From contig CM023453.1 in the NCBI GenBank assembly GCA_013339765.2, positions 28,535,868 through 28,599,867 on the forward strand: a DNA stretch of 64,000 bases, in the 5' to 3' direction. The DNA comes from Haemaphysalis longicornis. Lineage: Eukaryota; Arthropoda; Arachnida; Ixodida; Ixodidae. A model generated the notes under the pieces. The model was given only the letters and a program-made list of their open reading frames with translations, was not told where the DNA came from and made no database searches. The position numbers and the translations under genes were made by a program. Within the stretch, counting starts at the first letter, position 1, and each line of letters starts with the position of its first letter. Of the stretch, positions 24,160 through 35,114 are shown piece by piece.

Positions 24160-24910
24160 TTTCTTCGGCGTAGTGGGGCTTCACTGCAATGCGAGGGAGG
24201 TGGGGAATTCGTCAGCGCCTTCAGAACTTCATCAGTACTCTTAACGCTTCATTGTAAGTTTGTTTCGCCTGCACACTAAAGCTTTCACTAGACAGCTGAG
24301 CCGATTGGTGTACTGTGGTCTCCACAGAGGCGCTTTTTTGTGTGTGTTTTTGGTGGTGTACATAGTGCCTTAAAGCGTTCTCAGTGCAATGCGTTTAGTG
24401 TCCTACAAGTATCTCAGATATTCAATGGCCTTCCAATTGTTGCTTCCTTTTTCTCCTCTTATCGTTGTCTAACGAGGCAAACTGGAGGCCCTGGTAGACA
24501 CCGCAGCAAAGCGCAGTGAACAGGGTTATACCATCGGACCCTTGTTTTATTTTCGCGTTCGTACATTTCGCTTGCTTGTTACAATCGCCCCACCTCCCCG
24601 TGGAATTGGTCTGCGGAGCTTCTAAAGAGCGCGGCCCTGCGGGGCCTGCCTGCCGTTTGTCGCTTGGCAGCCGATACGGCATTGCGAAACAGATGACGCC
24701 ATCACCCGGGGTAAGCCGCGAGAAACTGGAGCACAGCCAGAGTCGTTTACGGACCTCCCGGGTCTGTCTTTCCGCGCGATGCGGGCCTCGAGTCCATCGG
24801 CGCCACGCAGCGACGAAAAACGACCCGTCCGCACATGGGCGCAGACGCGCACGCTGCGAACTCGAGCCAGCTATGCGTTGTCCCGCTAAATGCGTACGAT
24901 GCAGCTGAAG
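24160..24910. other. No recognisable feature
   Basis: Overlapping frames of 130 and 164 residues on opposite strands share a GC-rich segment (24600-24900). Neither shows a known motif. Confidence 0.4.
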
Positions 24911-24915
24911 AAGCA

Positions 24916-25324
24916 TTAAAGGGACCCTGCAACACTTTTTTAGATTAGGTACTTAGATTATGGGGTCGCAAAGTGCCTCAGCAATAAATTACTGCTCTAC
25001 GCTCGTCAGATAACTTGGAAACTCGCTCAAAAGATGTTTCGCCCTTTCCCGGTCTTCACGTTCTTCGACAGCCGAATTACGTCACTGAGGCCATGTAGCC
25101 GCTGTTGGCCGGTTTTCCTTCCGTTGCAGCAATGAACGCTTTCCGATAGCAACTTTAAAAATTGAAGCCACAAAAACAAAAGCAGAAACGGAAGGCGTAT
25201 CGGGTGCGACGAGCAAATCACGCAGTGCCGCTCCGTGCTGGCGATAACTGTAGCTTTCGTAGTGCTTCCAGGCGTGAAGGAAAGAGTGCAAGCGTTTATC
25301 GAAAGTGTTGCAGAGTCACTTTAA
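24916..25324. mobile_element. TTAA-flanked MITE, 409 bp
   Basis: TTAAAGGGACCCTGCAACAC (24916-24935) is mirrored at 25302-25324 with two mismatches over 23 bases. TTAA is intact at both edges. The interior is non-coding. It belongs to the same terminal style as the 4.2 kb interval at 6350 but to a different sequence family. Confidence 0.8.
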
Positions 25325-25340
25325 CCCTCGGGAAATTATA

Positions 25341-25875
25341 CAGCAAAAGCTCGTTAACTTGAACTCGAATGGGACCATGAAACTGTTCGAATTAGCCGGA
25401 GTTCGAATTAGCGGGAGGGCGCTAGAATTAATGAACATCGCGCCACACTAGCGCGGGCAGAGCACAAAGAAGCCACCTATGAACTCGTCATCGCAAATTA
25501 GCCGCTGCTACACGTTTGTGGCAGTGATTTCGTAAAAATAGTTCGTGAAGCTCTGGCAGCGAACGAAATTAATTGATCTAATGTCGAAATAATGACGCTG
25601 CTTATGCTCGAAAACATTTATTTACATGGCAGGGTCGAGGCAATCAAAATTAAAGGTATTTCGGTCGATTACGTTTATTTTCGGTCAACTTCTGCAAGGA
25701 GTGATGGAAAGGCAAGGGATCCTAGTTCGAATTAACCGTTCTGGATACCGATGCATTCGAATTATCGGGAGTTTTCCCCCATTGAAATATAGAGGGCTGT
25801 GCGGGGACCAGGGCGTCAGTTTCGAATTAACGGTAAGTTCGGATTAACCGAGTTCGAAATAACGACCTTTTACTG
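25341..25875. mobile_element. Pogo/Tigger-like MITE
   Basis: Left end CAGCAAAAGCTCGTTAA and right end (opposite strand) CAGTAAAAGGTCGTTAT are both followed by a GAACTCG block. The interior repeats TTCGAATTA several times near both ends. The left flank is TA (25339-25340); the right flank is TT. CAGT ends with TA targets are typical of Tc1/mariner-pogo elements. Confidence 0.75.
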
Positions 25876-25879
25876 TTTA

Positions 25880-27680
25880 TGAGGGACCGATCAGGACTTT
25901 TAATTTACCTGAAGGGACGTCTCTCATCCGCGGCGCTGTGCAGCCTTTAGTGGCGCATAATGTCTGTAGCTTTGGCAGCAGTGTTCGCAATTAGCGGAAG
26001 AGGCTTTTTAGCGCTGTGCTGCCAGGCGCGATTGACGTGATTTATGCCAGGCGTGAACTGTTGCTCTTCTTGGCGAGCATTGGCGGGAAAATTCAAATTT
26101 GGCTTCGAGTGTGTCTATCCACCGGCAAGATTCGATGCGATATTCGGACACGTGCCCTTGTGGGGTTTGTGGAAAAATTATGCGCGGTTCCAGTGCTCGT
26201 TTCCTGCCGCGCGCGTTTCTCGCTGCCTGCTCAGGCCTTCTTGCTTCGCATGCTTAGGCCCGCTCTCTAAAACAAAGCGAGGGAGGCTGAGTCTCTTGAA
26301 AAACGCCGTACGCGCTGCTCGTATACGTGTACATCTGCGTGAGCATCCTGGGCCGAAGCGGGTCGTCTTGACGTCCGGTTGAGGCGTGAAACAAACGTTT
26401 GATTTGTGATCTTGGCTTCCTCTCGTCCTCGCGATGGTGGACGCACGCTAAACCAATGGCTTGCTCATACGCTTGCTTGCATGGGCGTCGGAAGGGGGGT
26501 GCCAAAGCCGCCCCCCCCCCCCTCCTCCCCCACCCCTTCATGACTGTTCCTCAGTTCTGATTATCCACTCATGCTTGCTTATTTTCTCGATGCCATTGGT
26601 CATCGGAAAATTTTCAAATGGTCGTTGCAACCCCAAAGTCACAAAAAGGAGGTGGGGGGGGGGGGGGGATCAGCTATGCCTGGGTGCTTTGTTAACTATC
26701 TTCTCGCGAAACGGTACAAGAAAAATGCAGCAAGCATCATCATAGTTTATTCTGTTCTGCGCATTCTCTTGAAAAAAAAGGACATTTTAAATGAACAAAT
26801 AGTCAGTTTAAAAGCGCAGCCGCACATGCGTCACGCGATAAATACGGTAGTGTTTACGCACCTGCATTCAGAGAACGGGGAAGCAGCAGGGCAATCATGA
26901 CGGTCATGTGCAAAGACCGAAAGTTCCGGAACACCTTGGAAGTATACTCGTAGCATCTTCATCCCTGCTTAGGCTCCCTGCCATCCGCACTTGAAGTGAA
27001 GGTCCTGCTAGTTCGATAACTTTGACTATGCAGCTAAACTTTGGCGTCATAAAGGAATGAACAACGACTTCGATGGGTGCCAGATGAATCTTCTGGCATT
27101 CACTGAGGGCATCAATCCGACCATCGGTCGCGCTCTGCAGACCGCTATCACATCGCCCGCGAAGACATGTTGTCGGGATTGAGCGCGATTCGGCGTGTCG
27201 TTCGACGATCTCCGACAGCCGCTGTTTGGACTCGGTGTGCTCTCGCTGCATCGTGAAACAAATGAAAAAAAAAAAATTCGGCCACCTTCGCAGTGCGAGA
27301 AGTGTGAAAATCGCGGAGCGGGTAGTCTTCACGGGCTTTAACTTGTCTTTTCTCAAGTCTACCAAAGGATGGATCCAGGTTTCTTCTGAGGTTGGGGTCC
27401 GCTTCTAGGCTATGTGTGAGGATTTCAACGATGATGGTGGTGATGATGATGAGGAGAAATAGGATAGCCTTTTCTGTTCCCCGAAATTTTGGAAAACCAG
27501 AAATACAAGAAATAGAAAAAAAAAATCATCAACTAGTATTTTTCTGCTACCTGAGGGACCATCTTGGAGGTATAAATTCAAAATTTAAGGGGGGTCAGGA
27601 CATCCGGACTCCCCTCTGGATCCGCCAATGGGTCTACCCCGTCCTTAAGTTAAATGCTTCCAAAAAGTAAAGCTTTCTTC
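25880..27680. other. No gene supported; paired C-run and G-run
   Basis: A C-run (26509-26536) and a G-run (26654-26668) 120 bases apart could pair. An ATG-type microsatellite lies at 27430-27455. No family recognised. Confidence 0.45.
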
Positions 27681-27684
27681 GTGC

Positions 27685-27815
27685 AAACTGAGTCAAATCA
27701 AAGTCTACACTACCCTCCTGAAGTCCAAAAGTCCAAACTGCCAAGGTCTGGAAGCCAAAGTCCACTTCAACTCAGCCAAAGTCCAAAGCCAACGCCCGCG
27801 CTACGAACCCAAAGG
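27685..27815. repeat. Dispersed repeat, inverted copy of 5570-5643
   Basis: Rich in AAAGTCCA words. CAACTCAGCCAAAGTCCAAA and CCAACGCCCGCG mirror the copy at 5.6 kb. Confidence 0.6.
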
Positions 27816-27819
27816 AAAC

Positions 27820-28765
27820 ATTTTGGAAACTTATGACCCTAAGAGCAGAAAAGAAGGCCTTCTTAATTTTTCTACCTGATATCCCTTGGATGATGTGGAA
27901 TTCCGCTTGTATTTGTTAAACCACCTCCCCCCCCTCCCCCTTCCTACCGTGGTGCAACGGGTTTCCGCTCCCTGAAGACGAAAATCCTGCCGACGCCCAT
28001 GCTTTCTTGCCTGCTGGACTGCTGAATCGACAGAGTATAGTCTTCACATTTCATCCACTCGACCACTTTTCAAGGAAAGATCAACCGTCGCTTTTCCCAA
28101 AGCTGTTGACGCGTCACCTTCCTCTTACGGTACGTCCTTGCGTGTCGCTGCGATCGGCCATAGACAGAGCACACGCAGTGCAGTTGCGGGAGAAAAATTA
28201 CTGCAACCCATTAGACCTTGCTTTCGCGTTCGTAGTGTCGTTCTTATCGCGTTGCCAGCTTTTCACGGAGACCTCGCAGTGCGCACGCAGCTTGCCATGC
28301 TCGAAAATATTCCAGGCGGAAAATCTGCACGCCTAAATGGGATGACTCCAGAAAGGGACTCATTACCGCCGATAACGGGGCTCTGGACGTCGATCGCCGC
28401 GGGCTTCATGAAGCTACTAAGTGCTCGGCTCGATTAGCCGGCATTACGTCCGCCTTCCTGGCCCGCCCCACGGTCGTTTATCCGAGAGCGTGGTCGCGAG
28501 CATTGCACGCTCTCGCGCGCATGCAACAACGTCGGCGTTCGCAAACAATGGGTTGCCGCGGTGGTTGGGCGCTGAAAGCCGGCCCCTCGGCGTTCGCCGG
28601 TGAAACCTCTCGGCTAGTAGCGGGATAATCGATTTAGAACTGCCTCGTTGTTCGAGCGGCGGTACACAAACGACGATGCGATTAGCGCGACCGACCGCCG
28701 TTCCCGGCGCATGCGGTCGCCCCAGGGAGCTTGCGTGCGAAGTCCTTTCCGCGCACGAGATGACA
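27820..28765. other. CpG-rich stretch without a supported exon
   Basis: From about 28440 to 28850 the DNA is GC- and CpG-rich. Frames of 158 residues (minus) and 112 residues (plus) follow this composition and match nothing known. It could be a promoter or CpG-rich repeat. Confidence 0.35.
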
Positions 28766-28770
28766 GGTCG

Positions 28771-29033
28771 CGAGAAATTCCCTCTGCGCATGCGCAGTTG
28801 GACTCGCGGAGCTGGGAACCGATGGGTGGCAACCGGGACGCTCCTGCATGTCTTAGCTAGTGTCACTATAAAGGTACAGAGTATCGGCACTTTTCTCCTA
28901 TTGTTCCGTGTTGCACCCATACCAAAAGTGCTCCCGTACTCTCATGCGACACTAGTTGCGAGAAATGCTCTCTGCGCATGCGCAGTTTCATTCGCGGAGC
29001 TGGGAACCCTATAAACCGGGACGCTCCTGCATG
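28771..29033. promoter_or_regulatory. Direct repeat carrying two NRF1-type palindromes
   Basis: Two copies of an about 78-bp unit (28771-28850 and 28959-29033) share CGAGAAAT, TGCGCATGCGCA, CGCGGAGCTGGGAACC and CCGGGACGCTCCTGCATG. TGCGCATGCGCA (28785-28796; 28973-28984) is a perfect palindrome and the consensus site of NRF1-family factors. A TATAAA word follows the second site (29010). Function as a promoter is inference. Confidence 0.45.
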
Positions 29034-29097
29034 CTCTCAGCCATACCGTACAGGGAACTGAAGTCGTATGTATAGTAACTGCGTGTACAGTAAATCC

Positions 29098-29492
29098 TTG
29101 TTATGTGGAAGTCGTCAGGTCAGCGAACTGGCCTCGTTATGAGCGATATTTCGTTAAAGGCGATTGTGATATAGCTACTTTGTATGCCCTGCAGCGAGTA
29201 GTGTGAAATACTTCCATTGAATCGAGAATTTGAATCAAGGACGCGGGTTTGTTTGCCGGTTGCGGCGGCCGCTTTTCTGGTGGATGCGAAAAGCGAAAAC
29301 GCCGATGTTTTCGAGATTTCGGCGGACCTTAAAGATACCCAGGTGGTCAAAATTAATCCGGAGCCCTCCACTACGGCGCGGCTCATCGCCTGTGTAGCGT
29401 CGGCGCGTTAAACTTCATCAATAAATCAGTCGATCAATCAATCAATAAATAAATAATCAGTCAATCAATGGCGTTGTGCCGAGGCTTTACTG
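29098..29492. mobile_element. TA-flanked MITE interrupted by a SINE
   Basis: CAGTAAATCCTTGTTAT at the left and (opposite strand) CAGTAAAGCCTCGGC at the right are each flanked by TA (29096-29097; 29493-29494). The ends resemble the pogo-like MITE at 25341. Most of the right half is a SINE, so the MITE is older than the SINE insertion. Confidence 0.55.
29235..29470 (+). mobile_element. Ruka-like SINE, 5'-truncated
   Basis: Begins in the B-box region (GACGCGGGTTTG), then GCGGCGGCCGCTTTTCTG, GGCGGACCTTAAAGAT, GTCAAAATTAATCCGGAG and CCACTACGGCGCGGCTCATC, and ends in a long AATCAATAAAT tail (to 29470). The tail is the typical ATCAATC-type end of this family. Confidence 0.85.
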
Positions 29493-29499
29493 TAGTATA

Positions 29500-31605
29500 T
29501 CAATTTTACGGCGCACTTTGATGCTGTAGCGTCCCCACTTTACTTCCTTGTGGTCGTTTCCCGCATGTGGAGGGAGAATATTATGATGGCCTGTTTCAAC
29601 ATCAGTTATTCTAGTGGATTTGCCAGCCGGTTCGTGCGGTTTAGGACTCGCCTTTTTTTTGCCCGTACAACCCGCGCCACCTACACATCTATACGTTTCA
29701 AGTTGCCAGTGATGCAGTTCGCGCTGAACTGTCTGGACTGGTTCTTATTAAAGAGCAGGTCCAATCAGAGGATCCGGCTGTATATATAGTTTTCGACACC
29801 CGGTGGACAAGGAAAAGCGCGGGCACTGTAAATCGAGATCTTACTTGTGTATTGCTACATTCCTTAGGTTGCACGTGTGTCACTTGAGGGCGGGAAACAC
29901 ATTGACGGAATTTCGCCTCCTGCTTGGTATTTTCCGCATTAAAATAATTGTGAGACGCTTCGACGTAACCCGTGCTGTTCGGGGAACCTTTCCCTGTGTA
30001 ATGCTGGAAGGGCCACACCCATGCGCGGAAAGTGACGCGTCCGCACGCGTTTTTTCCCAAACCGAAACCGTTCCTGTAGCCTCCACGCGCGTTCTAGACC
30101 GTTGCCGTACCGGTTTCCAGAGAGGTAAATTGCGTGCGGAAATGCGTCGCTTTCCGCGCGTGTGTCTGGCCCTTAATGCGTCGTACTAGGTTTAAAGGTG
30201 TATAATGTAATTATAGGCTTTGTATAGGAGTGTTTGCAAGTGAAGGGAGATGCTGGGCTTAACACTGGGCGGAGAGAACACTCAGGTTTGCTTATTTCTA
30301 TAGGTAGTCCACCGTTACAGGCTATTTTAAAGCGTTCGTTTTCATTTCCTTATAGTTAAAGTCCATGCATGAGTTAAGCATCTCATCGTGTTCCCGGACA
30401 AGGAAAGCCAGTTTCGTCGCAACAAAGGAAAGTTTAAGATTTACCTGAAATAAAAAGAAAAAGCTTTCTTAGAGAAAATTACAGCCGTTCCACTCAATGT
30501 GAAAGCTGTCGGAAGTGCAGAGCAGTGATTCGCCATAATGGGTAGTGGCGCCGTTATCCGCTCTCTGCTAACACCCATCACGCTCTTCGCCGACCTGTCT
30601 CCCTCTTCCCTTGATGAATATGCAATTCAAATTTCCCGCTTTCGCAGTGCTCCCGCGCCCCCTAGCCTGAAACTGCGCCAGCGGGAGTTCTGTTCTTTTG
30701 TGCTTGCTTTAATTTCGTATGCTGGAGCTGTTTTGTGTTTAGCGGCATTCCGAAAGCGCCATTTTTTTTTTTTTTTTTCGTGGCCGTTTTTTTCGTTTGC
30801 TATCGTAAAAAATCAACCAACGAGCGTTCCTAACTAAATGAACGCGGGGCTGCCGGTTATATACACAGATTTTGCCTGAAATGTACTTGCAGTTTTCTTT
30901 GCGCTAAACAACGGGGAGATGTATGACAAGCGCCAGCGGCTCACGAGGTTCTAACGGTTATGAATATTTAGACCGCGTGGTTTTCGAAGCCTCAGCGTGA
31001 CTCCTTGACGACGATTCAGGAGGCTCTACTTGGGTCAGTTATCTCGTTGCGCCGCCTGATTCCGGCACTCACATCGACCGTTAGCAAGCTACGACGTCAA
31101 GGCGAGCCCATAAAGTGTTCTGCACTTAAAAACGCCTACCTTTTGCAGTCTGAAGCAAACCTATAATGTTCGGAGAAATGGACTAAGTCCCTGCCTTCCG
31201 TCAGTACGTTTCTGCGAGCGAAAACGCTTTCCTCGCCCTGCGCGACACCTTGTTGCTCATCGCATAATCGAAGTATGTACTCTTGTAAATCAGAACCTCT
31301 GGAGAACAAATAGGGAAGTTGCTTGTTTCCCGCCGTGTTTAAAAGCGTGTTCCTTCGTGTAAAAAAAAAAATTTCACGAAGAATCGGGTTGTATAGTTGT
31401 CAGGACGCTACACCGGGAGGCGTCACACGTACGGAGGAGACGGCGCACCTTCTGAAGGCGCCGCTAACACTGTAGCCCCTTTCCAGTGACAATGCGCGCG
31501 GGAGCAGTCGCAAACAAGGACATTTTCTTCACTCGGGATTCACGGGTCGTGCGGTTTCCGGCGGTCGAGACGCAGATACCATCGTTTATAAAGTGTGGAA
31601 TTCTG
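29500..31605. other. No recognisable feature
   Basis: T-run at about 30762-30778. A hairpin TTCGTG...CACGAA around an A-run lies at 31355-31381. No supported exon. Confidence 0.45.
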
Positions 31606-31610
31606 AGAAT

Positions 31611-31718
31611 TGCCACGTTCAAGTCACATACGCGAAGCGTGAACTTTCACTGAAATAAGTAGAACTGCCACGTTCAAGTCACGTACGCGAAGCGTGCAAC
31701 TTTCACTGAAATAAGTAG
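31611..31718 (+). repeat. 55-bp tandem duplication
   Basis: TGCCACGTTCAAGTCAC through CACTGAAATAAGTAG occurs twice back to back (31611-31665, 31666-31718) with two substitutions and one indel, so it is recent. Confidence 0.9.
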
Positions 31719-32102
31719 CAGAAATCCACCCTGCACCACATGTAGGAACGTGTGGCTTATTCAAGAAAACCATGTTAGCTTTTTTACACTTCTTTTTTTT
31801 TCTGAACGAAACTTTGTCGTCGTCCCTCCGCAAGAAGCGTTGGCTAATATGAAACCTTGCCACAACGAAGGAACGGGGCCTGTCGCATAGTTTCGCAAAC
31901 CATTCCGCGAACCGCGTTATGATGACCACCTGCAATGTGTGCGATGGTGAACGTGACCCCGGAGGCTTTGTGGTTTCGGGCATTTTCCGTGTAATCTGAC
32001 GTCTTTTAGGGTCCTGCGCGTGTACGTGACTGCTGCTCACTAGTTCAACTTCGCAACCACGGCAACGTCTAAAACGTAATCTAGCGGTATTGCAGACTGG
32101 AA

Positions 32103-32208
32103 TGTCTGTATATATACCCGGATATATATAGATATATATCTATATATATATATATATTATATATTATATAGATACTATATATATATATTATATATATATA
32201 TATATATC
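32103..32208. repeat. Interrupted (TA)n microsatellite
   Basis: TATATA tracts with GATA and TTATA interruptions. Self-complementary throughout. Confidence 0.9.
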
Positions 32209-32214
32209 GGTGAT

Positions 32215-34310
32215 GTTCAGTTTGCTTTCGAAGAGGGATAGTTAGTTTATGTTTACGTGCACCGACCCCGAAACTGGAGAGCACTACCCTGAGCGCAGTG
32301 TACACGTAGTTCAAGCTGGTTAAGCGTGCACGGGACCAGCCGCCGGTTAACTTTAGTGCTTGCCGTTTTTCTTCGTCTATTTCTGCGCATGCAATAACCT
32401 TGCGCCCCTAACCGCTGTTCGGACCTCATGACGCTGCGCTGCCCGCGTCTGTATAATTTATCTTCCTCGCCGCACGACGGGTGGCGTCGTTTGTTTGGCC
32501 AGAGTCCCGTTGGGAATATTTTTTTTTTTCCGCTGTTTGTGCAACTTCTCAGACCGTACCGCGTTGGCTTTTTGTTTGCTTTCGGCTCCGGCCAGTGACC
32601 GGAACTTCTTGCACAAGGGTTCACAGGGGTCCGTTGGAGGTCCGGCAAAGAAAGCGAGTCGTCCGCCGTCCGGAGCGATGGCCATACGATGAAGACTTTC
32701 GCCGGGGCGGTGGTCGATTGTGACCAGCTGTGTCCCGCTGCCTAGCGAAGGTACCGCCAAATGGTCCCTATATATGCTACAGGCCCCGGCACCCGTCGCT
32801 CCTACTTATTATTATTTTTTTTTTTTCTCCGGTTTTTCTTTCGCCCGAATGGCCGGCGCCTTACTTCGATCGCGCGCCGGAAAGACGTGGCGGCGTCAGT
32901 GAAACGTGTTTCAGGAAAATTATGGCGTTTCCCAAGAGGCATTTGGTCTGCAACTCCTTGCCTCCCTTTTTACGCACGGTTATACGTAGAAAAAAAAAAT
33001 AGCCTGGGAAAAAGGCAACGCGGACGTAATATTAGGCCATTTCTCTTGGTCCCCCTTCCGGCCTTTCTTTATACGCGCTGGCATTGTTGCTGTTCTTCTT
33101 TCGTTCCGGCGTCTGTGCGAAAAGGATCATACGGTGACGTGCGGCTGGTGTCCAGCGCGCCGGAAAAAGGCGGCAATTTTAAATCACCGTTCGAACCAAA
33201 TATGTGTCGCTCGACTTCTAAACGTTGCACCTACTATGGGCATGAGTTTTGAGAAGGCGGGCGATGAAGTATATACTGTTTGTTGTGTTTCGGCACTATT
33301 CGTTCGGCAACTATTCGTTCGCAGTCGAAGCAAAAACAAACATTTACCTGCCTCTTTTTCTTGATAACGTGTGGGAAAGAGGGATTGCATTGCATACCCG
33401 TGCACTTCTTCATTGCGTATTTGTTTTTTTCTGCAGACTGTGAAATTCGCTTTGCTCGAGTGATGCTGTCGCATGCTCCGGCGGCAATCCATGAATATGG
33501 AATGCGCTTTAAGTGACAAGTTTCCGACAGATTTCTCCCGGGATAAGTTTATATGGAAACTCGGCATATACGCATACTGCTACGTGTCGTAACATAACCG
33601 CTGTCGTAAACGCATTGAGTTTCGTACTAATCTATAGTAGAAGGAAATCTGGCGCCACTGTGTAGGAGAGCCGCGCTTCAGCGAGCGTTCCGTCATGTAC
33701 CGGGCAGGCACGTTCCACTTGTCCTTGGCATGGCTCATGAACAGGTGAAAAGCTGGCTCTGGCTGCAAAAAAAGCAACAATATTACTGTAGAAGGTTCAT
33801 CAAAATTGCTTTGTTATAGTAAAATTGAACATCCAAAAAGATTAATTTGTCAGTGATTATGTATAAGCTTCATTCACGATGAACAAGAAGAAAAATGTTA
33901 CCATTTTTTGTTGATTTGGCTTTGAGACAAAAAAGAAGCCATATGGCTAGCTAAGCCAAGTAGGCGAGGAACGTCGCTAGCGGCAATGGCGCCGCCCTCG
34001 GCGGCCCGCGACTGCAGCGACAGATTTGCCTCTATTATATATTAGTATAAAACTCTATGCGAAACGTACTGAACATAATTTTTTTTTTTCGTTAGGGGCG
34101 ACACGCACGTCATTTTTTCTCACTCGGTAACAATGTTTCTTTAAAGTTCGTTCTGCATTCTTTCGGCGAGCTATTATAACTTTTCAGTGCTTTTCTCATC
34201 TTCCAGTTTCCTCCCGCAAATGCGGCTCATGCTCGTTTTTATAATGTGCTTCGCTTTTTTGTTGTTGCTGTAACTCAAATGAGGCTTGGATGCGGGACCA
34301 TTGTCCTTCT
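32215..34310. other. No recognisable feature
   Basis: Contains T-runs (32518-32528, 32815-32826) and a 14-base tandem TATTCGTTCGGCAAC near 33298. Frames up to 163 residues carry no identifiable domain. Confidence 0.4.
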
Positions 34311-34318
34311 GACAAGCT

Positions 34319-34770
34319 TTTTTTTCTTTTAACACGAGCGTGTTTTATTCCGGGATACACAAACATTTGAGTGACGTCATATCCGTCACGGAAGTGACGC
34401 CAGTACAACGAAGCAAGCGGCCTGTAAAGGGTGCACCCCTGCACACAGGGTCTTCTTGCGGGGAAGCAACCTTTAGAACTAGAGAGTACGTTATACTTAG
34501 GGCTGTTCGTTTTCGGGTTTTATATTTTAACACGACAGTGTTTTATGCCGGGATACACCAAGATTTCACTGACGTCATATCCGTCACGGAAATGACGCCA
34601 GTACACCTTTGCCGAAGCGACCCGCCAGCAGGACGTCGCTCGCCAAGCACACCCACAACACATCCGCCGACCGCACATCATGCTCAGCTGCAGATTTCGC
34701 GGCACATTGCACTTTCGTGTTTTACCGATTCCTATGACAGAGGAATCAATCACAGTTATTTTTTTTACTG
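34319..34770 (+). repeat. CRE-rich dispersed repeat, dimeric, copy 2
   Basis: Inverted copy of 19112-19552 with the same order of parts. Both sub-repeats carry a perfect TGACGTCA (34373-34380 and 34570-34577) followed by TATCCGTCACGGAA. AACACGAGCGTGTTTTAT and AACACGACAGTGTTTTAT mark the unit starts. The matching frames (GIHxDFxDVISVTEMTPV) are shared between copies, but the DNA is equally conserved outside the frame, so coding is doubtful. Confidence 0.75.
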
Positions 34771-34967
34771 CTGCGTCGTATTTGCGTCCCTGTATTCGCT
34801 TTCGTTTCTTTGTCTTACGGCGCGAATTACGTTAGGTAGCTGACTAGCACACACCACAGCTTCCCTAGTATCAGGGTTCTGCGCAGGTCGTGTGCACTGT
34901 ACCACTCACGTGCCATCACGTTCGGGTGTTCCGCGGCACGCACCATACTACAATTTTCCGATTCATA

Positions 34968-35111
34968 GACCCGCCAGCAAACGTCGCTCGCCAAGCACAC
35001 CCACAAGACAGCGGCGACTCTCAAATCATGCTCAGCTGCAGATTTCGCTGCACATTTCAATTTAGTGTTTTACCGATTCCTATGACAAGAATCAAGCACA
35101 ATTTTTTTTAC
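34968..35111 (+). repeat. CRE-rich dispersed repeat, truncated copy 3
   Basis: Matches the distal part of copy 2: CGCTCGCCAAGCACACCCAC, ATCATGCTCAGCTGCAGATT, TTTTACCGATTCCTATGACA, then a T-run. The CRE-bearing part is absent. Confidence 0.75.
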
Positions 35112-35114
35112 CGC